Positions 1 to 7,715 of a stretch of 64,000 nt of DNA are shown piece after piece. A model generated the notes under the pieces. That model saw only the letters and a program-made list of their open reading frames with translations, was not told the DNA's origin and did no database searches. How positions within the stretch are numbered: position 1 is the stretch's first letter; each line of letters opens with the position of its first letter. Made by a program: the position numbers and the translations under genes. This stretch comes from an uncultured Pseudomonadota bacterium (GTDB lineage: Bacteria > Myxococcota_A > UBA796 > SXON01): assembly GCA_903885375.1 (NCBI GenBank), contig CAISIK010000122.1, positions 1-64,000 of the forward strand, given 5' to 3'.

Positions 1-120
1 CGCCGCCCCGCGCCGCCCGCCGCCTGCGCCCGCCGCCAGCGCCCGCCTCCGCCCCTCGCCGCCCGCCGCCCCATCACGGCCGCAGCTCCGCGCCTCCCGT
101 CAACGCCGACTCCGCACCCG
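1..120. other. Unassigned C-rich stretch (G-rich on minus strand)
   Basis: No gene with recognisable features was found here. The plus strand is strongly C-rich at 1-80; the minus strand therefore carries repeated GGCGGGC-type runs with several GGG and GGGG tracts that could form a G-quadruplex. It could also be the edge of an Arg/Gly/Ala-rich coding region cut by the window boundary, which cannot be decided from this window. Confidence 0.3.
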
Positions 121-166
121 AAAAACCAGAAAGGCCCGCAGAATCTCGCGATTCCAACGGGCCTTC
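121..166 (-). terminator. Rho-independent terminator after tRNA-Pro
   Basis: Read on the minus strand, GGCCCG at 163-158 pairs with CGGGCC at 138-133, and an inner GAATC/GATTC hairpin with a GCGA loop extends the stem. A T-rich tract (TTTCTGGTTTTT) follows. This is the form of an intrinsic terminator and lies 8 nt beyond the 3' end of the tRNA-Pro gene, so it probably ends the infC-to-tRNA-Pro transcription unit. Confidence 0.75.
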
Positions 167-173
167 ACAGTGG

Positions 174-250
174 TGGTCGGGGTAACACGATTCGAACGTG
201 CGGCCTCTTGAACCCCATTCAAGCGCTCTACCAGGCTGAGCTATACCCCG
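174..250 (-). tRNA. tRNA-Pro (GGG anticodon)
   Basis: The minus strand folds into a complete 77-nt cloverleaf. The acceptor stem CGGGGTA pairs with TACCCCG. The anticodon stem CTTGA/TCAAG encloses loop ATGGGGT, giving anticodon GGG for proline CCC and CCU codons. The T arm contains GTTCGAATC and the 3' CCA is encoded. It is the last element of the minus-strand run that begins at lipB and is followed at once by a strong terminator. Confidence 0.95.
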
Positions 251-285
251 GGGCCGCCGCCGTTCTATCTTCTTCCCGGCCGCCG

Positions 286-645
286 TCAAGCGTGCATGTC
301 GGCCGACAGCGCCACGATGGCGGCGCGCAGCTTGCGCACCCGACGCAACGCATCCCGCAACGCCTCCATTTCTACGCCCACGGTGGGCTTGGGCGGCGCC
401 TCGCCGCTGGCCTCGGCCAGCGCCTTCCGCGCGCCCGCGATGGTGTAGCCCTCCTCGTGCAGGAGCTGCCGCACCTTCAAGAAACGCGCCACCTCCTGAC
501 GACGGTACAGGCGCTGCCCCGCGGTGGACCGCTGGGGCCGGAGCTTGAACTCCGTTTCCCAGTAGCGCAGCACGTGCGGCTCCACGCCCACCAACTCGGC
601 GACCTCGCCGATCCGGAAGAACAGCTTGTCGGGCAGCTCGGTCAC
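286..645 (-). CDS. MerR-family DNA-binding regulator
   Basis: A 119-residue protein with an N-terminal MerR winged helix: [12 protein letters not shown], then [10 protein letters not shown] and RLYRRQEV, all within residues 9-50. A helical region ending around [16 protein letters not shown] probably forms the dimerisation coiled coil. No C-terminal ligand domain or metal-binding Cys cluster is present, so the inducer is unknown. Its ATG overlaps the ihfA stop as ATGA, implying translational coupling. A short MerR protein directly after ihfA is a common arrangement in delta-type proteobacteria. The family is certain; the target genes are not. Confidence 0.85.
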   Translation of the reverse strand: MTELPDKLFFRIGEVAELVGVEPHVLRYWETEFKLRPQRSTAGQRLYRRQEVARFLKVRQLLHEEGYTIAGARKALAEASGEAPPKPTVGVEMEALRDALRRVRKLRAAIVALSADMHA

Positions 646-962
646 TTCGGATCCGGCTTCTGCAGGACCTCGCGCAGCAGTCGGGAGGCCTTGAACGTGA
701 GCACCCGACGCCCCGGCAGCGTGATCGCCTCGCCCGAGTGGGGGTTGCGACCGCGCCGCGCGTGCTTGGTGCGCACCACGAAGTTGCCGAAGCCGCTGAC
801 CTTCACGGTCTCTCCGGCCTCCAGCGACTCCTTCAGCGCATCGAGGAGCCCCTCCACCAGCACGGTGGCGTCCTGGCGGGGCAGGCCGATGCGCTCGCGA
901 AGCTGGTCCACCAGCCGCGCCTTGGTGAGCGCAGGCTGACGGGGCCGAGCGCTACTCGGCAC
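642..962 (-). CDS. ihfA: Integration host factor alpha subunit (HU/IHF family)
   Basis: A nucleoid-associated DNA-bending protein of the HU/IHF family. The family core starts at [10 protein letters not shown], and the DNA-binding arm contains [10 protein letters not shown] followed by RRVLTFKAS. The open frame extends further upstream, but the start was set at GTG 962 because GAGGGAG lies 4-5 nt before it and the resulting 106 residues match the family length. This start overlaps the end of the preceding lipoprotein gene by 11 nt, so translation is probably coupled. The alpha assignment rests on position in the infC-rplT region and on the LTKA start; an HU role cannot be excluded by eye. Confidence 0.85.
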   Translation of the reverse strand: MPSSARPRQPALTKARLVDQLRERIGLPRQDATVLVEGLLDALKESLEAGETVKVSGFGNFVVRTKHARRGRNPHSGEAITLPGRRVLTFKASRLLREVLQKPDPK

Positions 963-1395
963 TGTCTCCCTCGCTCGTTGCCGTCCACAGACGGAACGTG
1001 AGGGTGTCGGTGCGGGTTTCATCCTTCGCGCCCACTGTGCGGAGCTCGGCCTTGAAGATGCCGGTTCCGGTGGAGTCGGCCTCGAGGTCGAACTCGTCGA
1101 CCTCACGATCGCCCGAGTCGGTGCGGACGCTCACGCGCCCGACATCCGCCGCATAGTCGGCGCTCACGGTGACGAGCACCGTGTGCAGAGACCCGATGGG
1201 GCCGCCGCCCGGATCGACCGAGGCTTCCCCGACCTCCACCTGCCCTGTGGAGCTGTGGAGGATGGTGCTCACGGCCGGCTGGAGTTCGGCGGCGCCGACC
1301 GCGATGGAAACCTCATCGCCGTCGGCGTTGTACTGCTTCCAGCTCGTCTCCGACTCCTCATCGCACGCGACGAGGGTGAGAGCGAGCCAGAGCAT
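952..1395 (-). CDS. Small lipoprotein of unknown function
   Basis: A 147-residue protein with a very short lipoprotein signal: MLWLALTLVAC, with the lipobox cysteine near residue 11 followed by Asp-Glu-Glu. The mature part looks beta-rich with many Asp, Ser and Thr residues, such as VSIAVGAAELQ and VLVTVSADYAAD. No family was recognised. The ATG lies 2 nt after the rplT stop, so it is co-transcribed with and probably coupled to ribosomal protein genes. In many bacteria pheS-pheT lie between rplT and ihfA; here this lipoprotein takes that place. Confidence 0.75.
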   Translation of the reverse strand: MLWLALTLVACDEESETSWKQYNADGDEVSIAVGAAELQPAVSTILHSSTGQVEVGEASVDPGGGPIGSLHTVLVTVSADYAADVGRVSVRTDSGDREVDEFDLEADSTGTGIFKAELRTVGAKDETRTDTLTFRLWTATSEGDSAE

Positions 1396-1397
1396 GA

Positions 1398-1748
1398 TCA
1401 GACCGACGCCTGCACCCGCGCCACGACCGCATCGAAGCCCGCGGGATCGTTCAGCGCGAGGTCGGCCAGGATCTTGCGATCGAGCTTCACGTTCGCCTTG
1501 GAGAGGCTGTTGATGAAGCGGCTGTAGGAGATGCCCTTCGGCGCGAGCGCGGCGTTGATGCGCGCGATCCAGAGACCGCGGAAATGACGCTTCTTCTGCT
1601 TGCGGCCGGCGAACGCGAACCGCTTCGCGCGGTCGCTGTGCTCCATGGCCTGACGCAGGCGCTGGCGGCCGAGGAAGAAGCCCTTGACGCGCTTGTAGAG
1701 ACGGTTCTTCCGAACGCGAGAAATTGCAGCCCGCTTGATGCGTGCCAT
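1398..1748 (-). CDS. rplT: 50S ribosomal protein L20
   Basis: Ribosomal protein L20, needed for early 50S assembly. The 116 residues match the family throughout, including the basic N-terminus MARIKRAA, the GFFLGRQRLRQA segment, and the conserved WIARINAA region. AGAGGT lies upstream of the ATG. It follows rpmI by 67 nt in the classic infC-rpmI-rplT order. In other bacteria L20 represses this operon by binding its mRNA; no leader structure for that was identified here. Confidence 0.98.
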   Translation of the reverse strand: MARIKRAAISRVRKNRLYKRVKGFFLGRQRLRQAMEHSDRAKRFAFAGRKQKKRHFRGLWIARINAALAPKGISYSRFINSLSKANVKLDRKILADLALNDPAGFDAVVARVQASV

Positions 1749-1815
1749 GTTTTACCTCTTGGAGTGAACCGGTTCCCAGCAGGAGTGCGGTAGCGGCGGG
1801 TGGGAAAGGGGAACC

Positions 1816-2013
1816 CTACAGGTACGGGATGAGGGCCGCGACCTGCTTGTGGTTGGTGTCGTCGATGTAGCCGGCCTTGCGAAGGCCACGCTTGGCGTCC
1901 TTCGACTTGTGCTCGAGGCAGTGGCGCAGGCCGCGCTTCTTGTACTTGATCTTGCCGGAGCCGGTCTTGCTGAAGCGCTTGGCGGCGGCGCGATTGGTCT
2001 TCATCTTGGGCAT
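1816..2013 (-). CDS. rpmI: 50S ribosomal protein L35
   Basis: Ribosomal protein L35, 65 residues. It begins MPKMKTNRAAAKRF and contains the family segments TGSGKIKYKK and LEHKSKDAKR. A longer in-frame reading upstream exists, but ATG 2013 is chosen because AGGAG lies 5 nt before it and the length is typical. The start is 8 nt after the infC stop, consistent with one mRNA. Confidence 0.97.
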   Translation of the reverse strand: MPKMKTNRAAAKRFSKTGSGKIKYKKRGLRHCLEHKSKDAKRGLRKAGYIDDTNHKQVAALIPYL

Positions 2014-2021
2014 GGAATCTC

Positions 2022-2579
2022 CTACTTTTTCTTGCCGGGGGCCAGCAGCATGAACATCTGCTTGCCATCCATCCGGGGGTTCTGTTCTACGATGGCCTGG
2101 GCGCCGAGACGATCTGCGAACTGCCGGCACTGATCCTCACCGATGTCTCGGTGAGCGATCTCGCGGCCGCGGAACCGCACCGTGATCTTGACCTTGTCGC
2201 CCTCCGCCAGGAACCGCTCAGCGGCCCGCAGCTTCACGTCGAAGTCGTGGTCATCGGTCTTGGGGCGGAGCTTGATCTCCTTGATCTCGACAATCACTTG
2301 ATTCTTGCGGGCTTCGGCCTCGCGCTTCTTCCGCTCATACTTGAGCTTTCCGAAGTCGGCGATCCGACAGACGGGAGGCCGCGCCATCGGCGCCACCTCC
2401 ACGAGGTCCATGCCCCGTTCCCGCGCGAGCGCCAGCGCATCGATCGTGCTCATCTCGCCGAGCTTTTCGCCGGCGTCGTCGATCAGCAGGATGACAGGTA
2501 CACGAATTCGCTCGTTTACACGAGGCTCGTTGCGTTCGGGGGGGGACTGCATGGCATCACGCCGATGTGGGCCGCGCAA
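2022..2579 (-). CDS. infC: Translation initiation factor IF-3
   Basis: IF-3, which binds the 30S subunit and controls start-codon choice. The N-domain motif RVNERIR leads into LIDDAGEKLGEM, then the linker GKLKYERKKREAEARKNQ and the C-domain ending DGKQMFMLLAPGK. The start is taken as TTG at 2579 because AAGGAG lies 5 nt upstream; an ATG at 2552 has no such site. Rare start codons are a known feature of infC, where they allow the protein to control its own synthesis; here the rare codon is TTG rather than ATT. tRNA-Val lies just upstream. Confidence 0.95.
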   Translation of the reverse strand: MRGPHRRDAMQSPPERNEPRVNERIRVPVILLIDDAGEKLGEMSTIDALALARERGMDLVEVAPMARPPVCRIADFGKLKYERKKREAEARKNQVIVEIKEIKLRPKTDDHDFDVKLRAAERFLAEGDKVKITVRFRGREIAHRDIGEDQCRQFADRLGAQAIVEQNPRMDGKQMFMLLAPGKKK

Positions 2580-2619
2580 AAATTCTCCTTGTTACGGGTG
2601 GAAGATGGAAGCTGGGAAG

Positions 2620-2694
2620 TGGTTGGCACGGAGGGATTTGAACCCACGACCCCCGCCGTGTCAGGGCGGTGCTCTGCCGCTGAGCTACGTGCCA
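2620..2694 (-). tRNA. tRNA-Val (GAC anticodon)
   Basis: The minus strand folds as a 75-nt tRNA. The acceptor TGGCACG pairs with CGTGCCA. The anticodon stem CCGCC/GGCGG encloses CTGACAC, giving anticodon GAC for valine. The T loop is TTCAAAT and the 3' CCA is encoded. One T-T mismatch in the T stem (GTGGG against CCCTC) is the only oddity. It sits 14 nt after lipB and about 40 nt before infC, on the same strand. Confidence 0.92.
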
Positions 2695-2708
2695 GAGAGC
2701 CCGGCGTT

Positions 2709-3341
2709 CTACCCCTTGCACCGGGGGCTGTCAAGGGAGGAGAATGCGCGGACCACGCACTCCGCCACACCGCGCCAGGCCTCGGCGGGAGTGCTGCTTG
2801 AACCGGCACAGCGCTCCACGCTCGTTACCCCACCGTCGGTGATCCCGCAGGGCGTGATCAGCGAAAATCCGCGCAGGTCGTTGCAGAGGTTCACGGCGAA
2901 CCCATGCATCGTCACGCCGCGCCGGACATGCAGGCCGAGCGCCGCCACCTTGTCCCCCCCCACCCACACGCCCGGCGCATCGGACCGGCGTGTGGCCGCC
3001 ATGCCCGCGCCCGCCAGCCAGTCGATCAGGCCGCCTTCAATCGCGTGTACGGTGCAGCGCACGCCCTCGGCGGAGACATCGCGGATCAGGTAGCCGACGA
3101 GCTGCCCCGGCTCGTGGCAGGTGGCCAGGCCACCGCGCTCGGTGGCCACGAGCTCGAAGCCGGCCTGCGCGATGCGGGCCTCGTCGACCACCGCCCCCCG
3201 CCGCCCGACGGTGATCACCGGCGGGTGCTCGAGCAACCACAACACCGGACCGGCGCGGCCGGCGATGACCTCCTCCCGCTCCCGACGCTGGGCCTCCAGC
3301 GCCTCCCGGTAGCTCCACAGCCCTCGCCATTCCACGCGCAC
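2709..3341 (-). CDS. lipB: Octanoyl-[ACP]:protein N-octanoyltransferase (LipB)
   Basis: LipB moves octanoate from acyl carrier protein to lipoyl-domain lysines, the first step of lipoate synthesis. Family segments are EHPPVITVGRRG, RGGLATCHEPGQLVGY, GDKVAALGLH and LITPCGI. With the GTG at 3341 as start, the catalytic pair is Lys131 and Cys165, 34 residues apart as in the E. coli enzyme (Lys135/Cys169). The usual Thr-Tyr-His-Gly part of the substrate loop is Thr-Cys-His-Glu here, a small departure. The frame extends to 3467, but that would run into the start of the divergent gene. A GATAGC element lies 7 nt before the GTG. Confidence 0.93.
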   Translation of the reverse strand: MRVEWRGLWSYREALEAQRREREEVIAGRAGPVLWLLEHPPVITVGRRGAVVDEARIAQAGFELVATERGGLATCHEPGQLVGYLIRDVSAEGVRCTVHAIEGGLIDWLAGAGMAATRRSDAPGVWVGGDKVAALGLHVRRGVTMHGFAVNLCNDLRGFSLITPCGITDGGVTSVERCAGSSSTPAEAWRGVAECVVRAFSSLDSPRCKG

Positions 3342-3348
3342 ACCCCTT

Positions 3349-3354
3349 GCTATC
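3349..3354 (-). promoter_or_regulatory. Candidate -10 element close to lipB start
   Basis: GATAGC on the minus strand ends 7 nt before the lipB GTG. It is one of several NTAGN hexamers found at this distance from start codons in the window. AAGGGG in the same gap could instead act as a ribosome site, so the leaderless reading is weaker here than elsewhere. Confidence 0.3.
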
Positions 3355-3414
3355 CCACCGAGGGCGGAGGGTACGGTTGCGAAGGCCACAGCGGTTTCTT
3401 GATACGCTCGCCGA

Positions 3415-4305
3415 GTGAAAACCCCCGCCACCGACTCCCTCGCCGCCCTCTCGGCCTCGCTCCGCATCGTGTGGACCAGCGCGCCGGCGTGGATCCTCCC
3501 CGTCGCGCTCCTCTCGGTGATCGGCGAGCTCCCGGAGGCCTGGTTGCGGTACTCCGCGCGGGGGTACTACGCGGAGCTCACGGCCGGCGGAGGCATGGAG
3601 CCGCTCGGCGTGCAGGCGCTCGCCATGGCCGGGCTCATCGGCCTGATGTTCTCGCTCACCATGCAGCTCGTGGCGGTGGCGTGGGGTTTCCTGGTGATCT
3701 CGGAGGTGGCCGCGGGGCGCCCCGCGGGCATTGCCGAGGGTCTCCGCCGCACACTTGCCTGGCGCCTCCAGTTGAGCTGGCTGGTGTCCGCGTTCCTGGT
3801 CAGCACCGCCCACCGGCTCTGGTTCATCGGCGGGTGTTTCCTGCTGCTTCCATTCGGGTTCGCCCCTTCCGACGCCTACGAGCGCGCCACGGGCATGTCG
3901 GCGATATCCCGAGCGGGAAAGCTGGGCTTCTCCGTGGGTCCGCACGGCGGAAAGCTCGGCGTGCCCATGGCCATCGTGAGCACCGGCCTTCTCCTCGCCA
4001 CGGCCGTGATCGATACCGTGCTCAGCACCGTCAACGCGATGCTGAGCCCGGCGGTGAACCTCGGCGGGCTCACGGACCTCGTCGCCAGGCTGACCAGCTC
4101 GCCCGGCTCGGCCGTCGATCTTCTCGGCGCCGTGGTGATGGCGATCCTCCCGGAGCCCTCGGTGGCCGGCGTTGCGCTCACGCTGCTCGAGGCACCGTGG
4201 CCGGTGCTCGCGCAGATCGTGGTTTTTGCCGTCCCCGTCGTCGTGTACCACGACGCCATGCGGATCGACGCGGCGCGGGAGCGCCCTGTGCTCGATCCGA
4301 CCTAG
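3415..4305 (+). CDS. Polytopic inner-membrane protein, unknown function
   Basis: A 296-residue protein starting at GTG. Hydrophobic stretches suitable for membrane helices lie near residues 23-42, 66-95, 120-147, 183-205 and 262-285, the last reading VLAQIVVFAVPVVVYHD. No catalytic motif or named family was recognised; the shape resembles integral membrane proteins of unknown function in GC-rich Myxococcota. It is divergent from lipB, and its stop interlocks with that of the converging cytochrome lipoprotein gene in one CTAG at 4302-4305, so there is no room for a conventional terminator between them. Confidence 0.75.
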   Translation: MKTPATDSLAALSASLRIVWTSAPAWILPVALLSVIGELPEAWLRYSARGYYAELTAGGGMEPLGVQALAMAGLIGLMFSLTMQLVAVAWGFLVISEVAAGRPAGIAEGLRRTLAWRLQLSWLVSAFLVSTAHRLWFIGGCFLLLPFGFAPSDAYERATGMSAISRAGKLGFSVGPHGGKLGVPMAIVSTGLLLATAVIDTVLSTVNAMLSPAVNLGGLTDLVARLTSSPGSAVDLLGAVVMAILPEPSVAGVALTLLEAPWPVLAQIVVFAVPVVVYHDAMRIDAARERPVLDPT

Positions 4306-6227
4306 AGGCTCTGGACGAAGGTCTCGAGGTCATCCAGCTCGGCTTCGCTCAGGAAGCCGGTGGTGCCCATGGCGCCTTCGGACGCCGACAAGAGCACATC
4401 GCGAAGCGTGCCGGCCGAACCGTTGTGCAGGTAGGGCGCGCTGGCCGCGATGCCCACGAGCGAGGGCGTGTTCACGCCGCCGAGCCCGTAGATGTCGTGG
4501 TTCTGGTTGTCGGTGTACAGCGGCGCCGGGTGGCAGCCCGCGCAACCCACGCTGTCGCTCTCGAACAGCGCCCGGCCGCGCTCCACGGAGGCCGCATCCA
4601 GCGAAGCCCGGGCCACGCGCACCTCCGGAATCCCCGTGATGAAGGCCTCGATCGAGCGGGCATCGGCGGTGGAGAGCGAATCGCCGCCCATGCGGCCCTG
4701 GCTGGTGACGAGCGCCTCGGCGGCCACCGTGTCCACCCCGTTGGTCCAGGTGTAGGGCGCGGTTTCGGCGACGGCGGCGGCGAGCGAGGGGGTCTGCCGC
4801 ACGGAGTCGGAGAAGGTCCACGTCAGGCCGTCGTTGCGACCATCGAAGTGGCAAGTGGAGCAGGACACGCCCGACCCATCCGCGGCCATCCGGGAGCTCA
4901 CGGCCGAGTAGAACAGCTTGCGACCAGCCTCGAACTCCTCGTCCATCGGCTCGCTGATGCCCTCGTGCACGGTGCCGCCTTCCATCGAGGCCGTGAAGTC
5001 GCCCGAGGGGCTGGCGAGGCGCGTGTTGACGCTCTCGCGGGCGGCGCCCACATCGAGCTCGCGCAGGCTGCGATCGAGGAAGTTGTCGACGTAGGCGGTG
5101 TCGTCGTTGAGGAAGACGGCGCCATGCGGGCCGGCCGACATCGACGTGAACACCGCCGCGGCGAGGCTGAAGCCATCGTCGAGCGGGCTGACGGTGCTGA
5201 ACCCGGTATCGCCCGCGGTGGACTCGCCATCATCGAGCGGCTGCAGCGACACGACGACCGCCGTGGACGAGGATTCCATGGTGACCACCGCCACATCGCC
5301 GCGCGGCGCCATGGTGACGCTGGTGGGGTAGCTGCGAACGATCTCGCCACCCTTCTTGATCGGCGAGGTGCCGACGAGGAACATCGCCTTCGCATCGCCC
5401 GCCACGCCGCCGGTGGAATCGAGCTCCACAACCACCATGGCCGGGTTGAAGCGGCTGGTGACGATGGCGTTGGAGGAGGCGTATCCGGAGGAGACGACGA
5501 CGCTGCCCTCGTCGGGGTCCTCGGCGGGCGTGGTGTTGTCAACGAACAGGCCCGGCACGCCGAGCGTTTCGCCATCGCTGGAAATCCATGGGTCGCCCGT
5601 GAGGCGGGGCGTGAGGCGATCGGTGCCATCGGTGCCGGCGCCGGTCATGCGAGGGAGCTCAACCGTGCTGGTGGTGGAGGCGGCCACATCGATCCGCGTA
5701 AGGGTGCCGCCCATCGCGCTGGCGACGAACACGGCCCCGCCCGAGGGGTGCAACGCGAGCCAGCTCGGCTGGCCCGGCACCGACCAGCGCTGGAGCTCGG
5801 CAAGGCTCTCGCCATCGAGCTCCACGACCGCGTTCTCCTGGCTCAGCGCCACGTACACGCGGGAGCCATCTTCGCGGGCCACGATGCCCACGGGCTCGGC
5901 CCCGACCTCGATGCGCTCCTCGAAGCTCAGCTTGCCGCCCTCATCCCGGAGCACCGCCACCGCGCCCTCCGCCCGCAGCGTGACGAAGACCCGGTTGCCC
6001 GAACGCGCGATCCGCTCCGGCTGCCCGCCCACCTCGACGGAGGTCACCGAGCCATCGGCCACCACGAAGCGGGAAACGGCGCCATGATCCTCGTCGACCA
6101 CCAAGACGGCGCCGAGATCGCGGCTGCTGATCGCCGTTTGAGAGCCGGTCGGGAAGGTGGACTCGGTGAGCCCGCTGGAGCAGGCGGCAAGGAGCAGGAA
6201 GGAAAACGGAATGATGACGTGGCGCAT
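4302..6227 (-). CDS. Lipoprotein with beta-propeller and di-haem cytochrome c domain
   Basis: A 641-residue exported protein. The signal MRHVIIPFSFLLLAACSS ends in a lipobox. Residues of about 30-400 contain repeated blade-like strands of the YncE or lactonase type, for example VLVVDEDHGAVS and VYVALSQENAVVEL. The C-terminal third has two haem-attachment motifs, CSTCH at 456-460 and CAGCH at 562-566, in a context like the MauG/di-haem cytochrome c peroxidase group (RQTPSL, NTPSLVGIA, PYLHNGS). A periplasmic or outer-membrane-tethered redox role is likely; peroxidase activity is inferred only. It stands alone on the minus strand, divergent from the next gene. Confidence 0.85.
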   Translation of the reverse strand: MRHVIIPFSFLLLAACSSGLTESTFPTGSQTAISSRDLGAVLVVDEDHGAVSRFVVADGSVTSVEVGGQPERIARSGNRVFVTLRAEGAVAVLRDEGGKLSFEERIEVGAEPVGIVAREDGSRVYVALSQENAVVELDGESLAELQRWSVPGQPSWLALHPSGGAVFVASAMGGTLTRIDVAASTTSTVELPRMTGAGTDGTDRLTPRLTGDPWISSDGETLGVPGLFVDNTTPAEDPDEGSVVVSSGYASSNAIVTSRFNPAMVVVELDSTGGVAGDAKAMFLVGTSPIKKGGEIVRSYPTSVTMAPRGDVAVVTMESSSTAVVVSLQPLDDGESTAGDTGFSTVSPLDDGFSLAAAVFTSMSAGPHGAVFLNDDTAYVDNFLDRSLRELDVGAARESVNTRLASPSGDFTASMEGGTVHEGISEPMDEEFEAGRKLFYSAVSSRMAADGSGVSCSTCHFDGRNDGLTWTFSDSVRQTPSLAAAVAETAPYTWTNGVDTVAAEALVTSQGRMGGDSLSTADARSIEAFITGIPEVRVARASLDAASVERGRALFESDSVGCAGCHPAPLYTDNQNHDIYGLGGVNTPSLVGIAASAPYLHNGSAGTLRDVLLSASEGAMGTTGFLSEAELDDLETFVQSL

Positions 6228-6297
6228 AGCGCTCCTTCAGTGCCCGACCACAGCTTGACACACGCTGGGCGAGTCCGCCCGGGGTTAATGTCATTTT

Positions 6298-7191
6298 GTG
6301 ATGTTGCCGGCTGCCCTCTACCTATCGATGCCCGCCGGAGCCCAGGAAGGCGGCGCCGCGGTCGAAGCGCCGCCCGCAGCCGAAGCGGCAGCCCCCGAAT
6401 CGTCGAAACCCCCACCCGAGCCGCCGCGGCCCCTCGAAGACGCGGTGCCGCTGTACCTGGAGGCCTTGGAGGCCTGGAACCGCGGCCAGGCCTGGAACGC
6501 GCTCCGGCAGACCCGGGCAGCGTTGGCGATCGACCCCGCGCTCGGTCCGGCGCGCCTCCTCGAGGGGCACGCCCTCGCGCGGCTCGGCGAACGGGAACAG
6601 GCCGACGCAGTGTACACCCACCTTCTCGATGACGACGACGACACCCTCACGGCCCCCGTGCGGGCGGAAGCCGAAAAGGCGCGACGCCTCCTCCGCGAGC
6701 GCGGCTCGCGCGACCAGATCTCGCTCTTCGGGGCAACCGAGCTCGCCCTGCGGCCCACCGGGAATGGTGTCTCTCCGGCCCTAGGGTACGCCGCGGGCAT
6801 CGACGTTCCCGTCGTGAGCCTGTTCGGGGTGGGCGCCGAGGTCGGCGCGTGGGATCCATCCGACAGCGCCACGGCGGTGGTGGGCGGCCCCATCCTCGAT
6901 GTCGTCGCCACCATGCACGCGCCGCTCGCCGGATCGCCCTGGGCGGTGCGGCTGAAGGTCGGGCCCTCCCTGTGGTTCAGCCAGGGCCTGATCACCGGCG
7001 GCGAGGTCGTGCCCGAGTTCGGCGTGCGGTCGGTCCTCGGGTTCGACAACCGCACGTGGACCATCGGCGGCTGGTTCGTCGAAACCGGCGGGTGGTTCTG
7101 GCCCGGCTACATGGACCGCCTCCCGGTCCTCGCCTACACCTGGGATGTCCGGGCGGGCGTCGTCATCTGGATCGGCCCCCACCGCCCGTAG
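6298..7191 (+). CDS. Exported TPR protein with beta-barrel-like C-terminus
   Basis: A 297-residue protein. GTG at 6298 and ATG at 6301 are both possible starts. The N-terminus (LPAALYLSMPAGAQ) looks like a signal peptide, followed by an Ala/Pro/Glu-rich linker. Residues of about 45-130 fit two tetratricopeptide repeats (YLEALEAWNRGQAWNALRQ and ARLLEGHALARLGE). From about residue 140 the pattern alternates aromatic and glycine residues, such as VVSLFGVGAEVGAW and GWFVETGGWFWPGY, typical of outer-membrane beta strands. Function unknown. A GTTAAT hexamer at 6284-6289 lies 8 nt before the GTG. Confidence 0.7.
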   Translation: MMLPAALYLSMPAGAQEGGAAVEAPPAAEAAAPESSKPPPEPPRPLEDAVPLYLEALEAWNRGQAWNALRQTRAALAIDPALGPARLLEGHALARLGEREQADAVYTHLLDDDDDTLTAPVRAEAEKARRLLRERGSRDQISLFGATELALRPTGNGVSPALGYAAGIDVPVVSLFGVGAEVGAWDPSDSATAVVGGPILDVVATMHAPLAGSPWAVRLKVGPSLWFSQGLITGGEVVPEFGVRSVLGFDNRTWTIGGWFVETGGWFWPGYMDRLPVLAYTWDVRAGVVIWIGPHRP

Positions 7192-7271
7192 CGGCAGCAA
7201 GCGTGCGCCCAATGTGGCCTGGCCCTCTTGCGGACCCGCCCGAACTGGGGCATCCTCCCTCTGGGGTACGC

Positions 7272-7715
7272 ATGATCCACCTCCGGAAGTCCGGCCGGTC
7301 CAGCCGTCGTGGCAGTCAGGCCGTGGAATTTGCGCTTACGCTGCCCATCCTCTCGATGCTCCTGCTCGGCCTCGTCGACTATGGGTGGTACTTCCTCCGG
7401 CAGTCGATGGTGGTCAACGCGGTGCGCGAGTCGATGCGGCTCGGGGCGATGCAAACGCCGGACTCCACCGACCTCGCGGGCGACTGCAGCTCCTGCAAGT
7501 CGCTCGCCGCCAGTCAGATCGTCTCGTCGCTGGCCGATGTGGGCATCACGGTCACGGCCGCCGAGGTCACTCCTTCCATCGAAAACGTGTCCGGGGCCTG
7601 TGCCCTCACGCTTTCGCCCACGATCGAGTTCGATCCACTCGCGGGGCTCGTGGCCACGCCCGATCTCTACGACGTGAACGCGATCGCCTTCCTTACCAAC
7701 GTGACCGGATGCTGA
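7272..7715 (+). CDS. TadE-like pseudopilin/assembly protein
   Basis: A 147-residue protein with the TadE signature: a basic N-terminus, then GSQAVEFALTLPILSMLLLGLVD, where the Gln-Ala-Val-Glu-Phe-Ala stretch and its Glu match the prepilin-like N-terminus of TadE proteins. One N-terminal membrane helix is present, followed by a soluble part with a Cys-x-x-Cys (CSSC) and two more Cys residues. It overlaps the next gene by 7 nt (ATGCTGA), so the two are translationally coupled. No other tad genes (tadA, tadB, tadC, rcpA) are in the window, so this looks like a stand-alone minor-pilin pair. Confidence 0.8.
   Translation: MIHLRKSGRSSRRGSQAVEFALTLPILSMLLLGLVDYGWYFLRQSMVVNAVRESMRLGAMQTPDSTDLAGDCSSCKSLAASQIVSSLADVGITVTAAEVTPSIENVSGACALTLSPTIEFDPLAGLVATPDLYDVNAIAFLTNVTGC

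Noticed and set aside
6255-6260. Perfect TTGACA considered as a -35 box for the TPR/barrel gene
   Set aside because: No -10-like hexamer occurs at 16-18 bp; the nearest AT-rich hexamers are about 25 bp away, so it was not annotated as a promoter.
2904-6632. Very long plus-strand open frame (about 1240 codons) across lipB, the membrane protein and the cytochrome lipoprotein
   Set aside because: It is Arg/Gly/His/Ala-rich with no recognisable motif and runs antisense or out of frame to genes with clear family signatures; long spurious frames are expected at this GC content.
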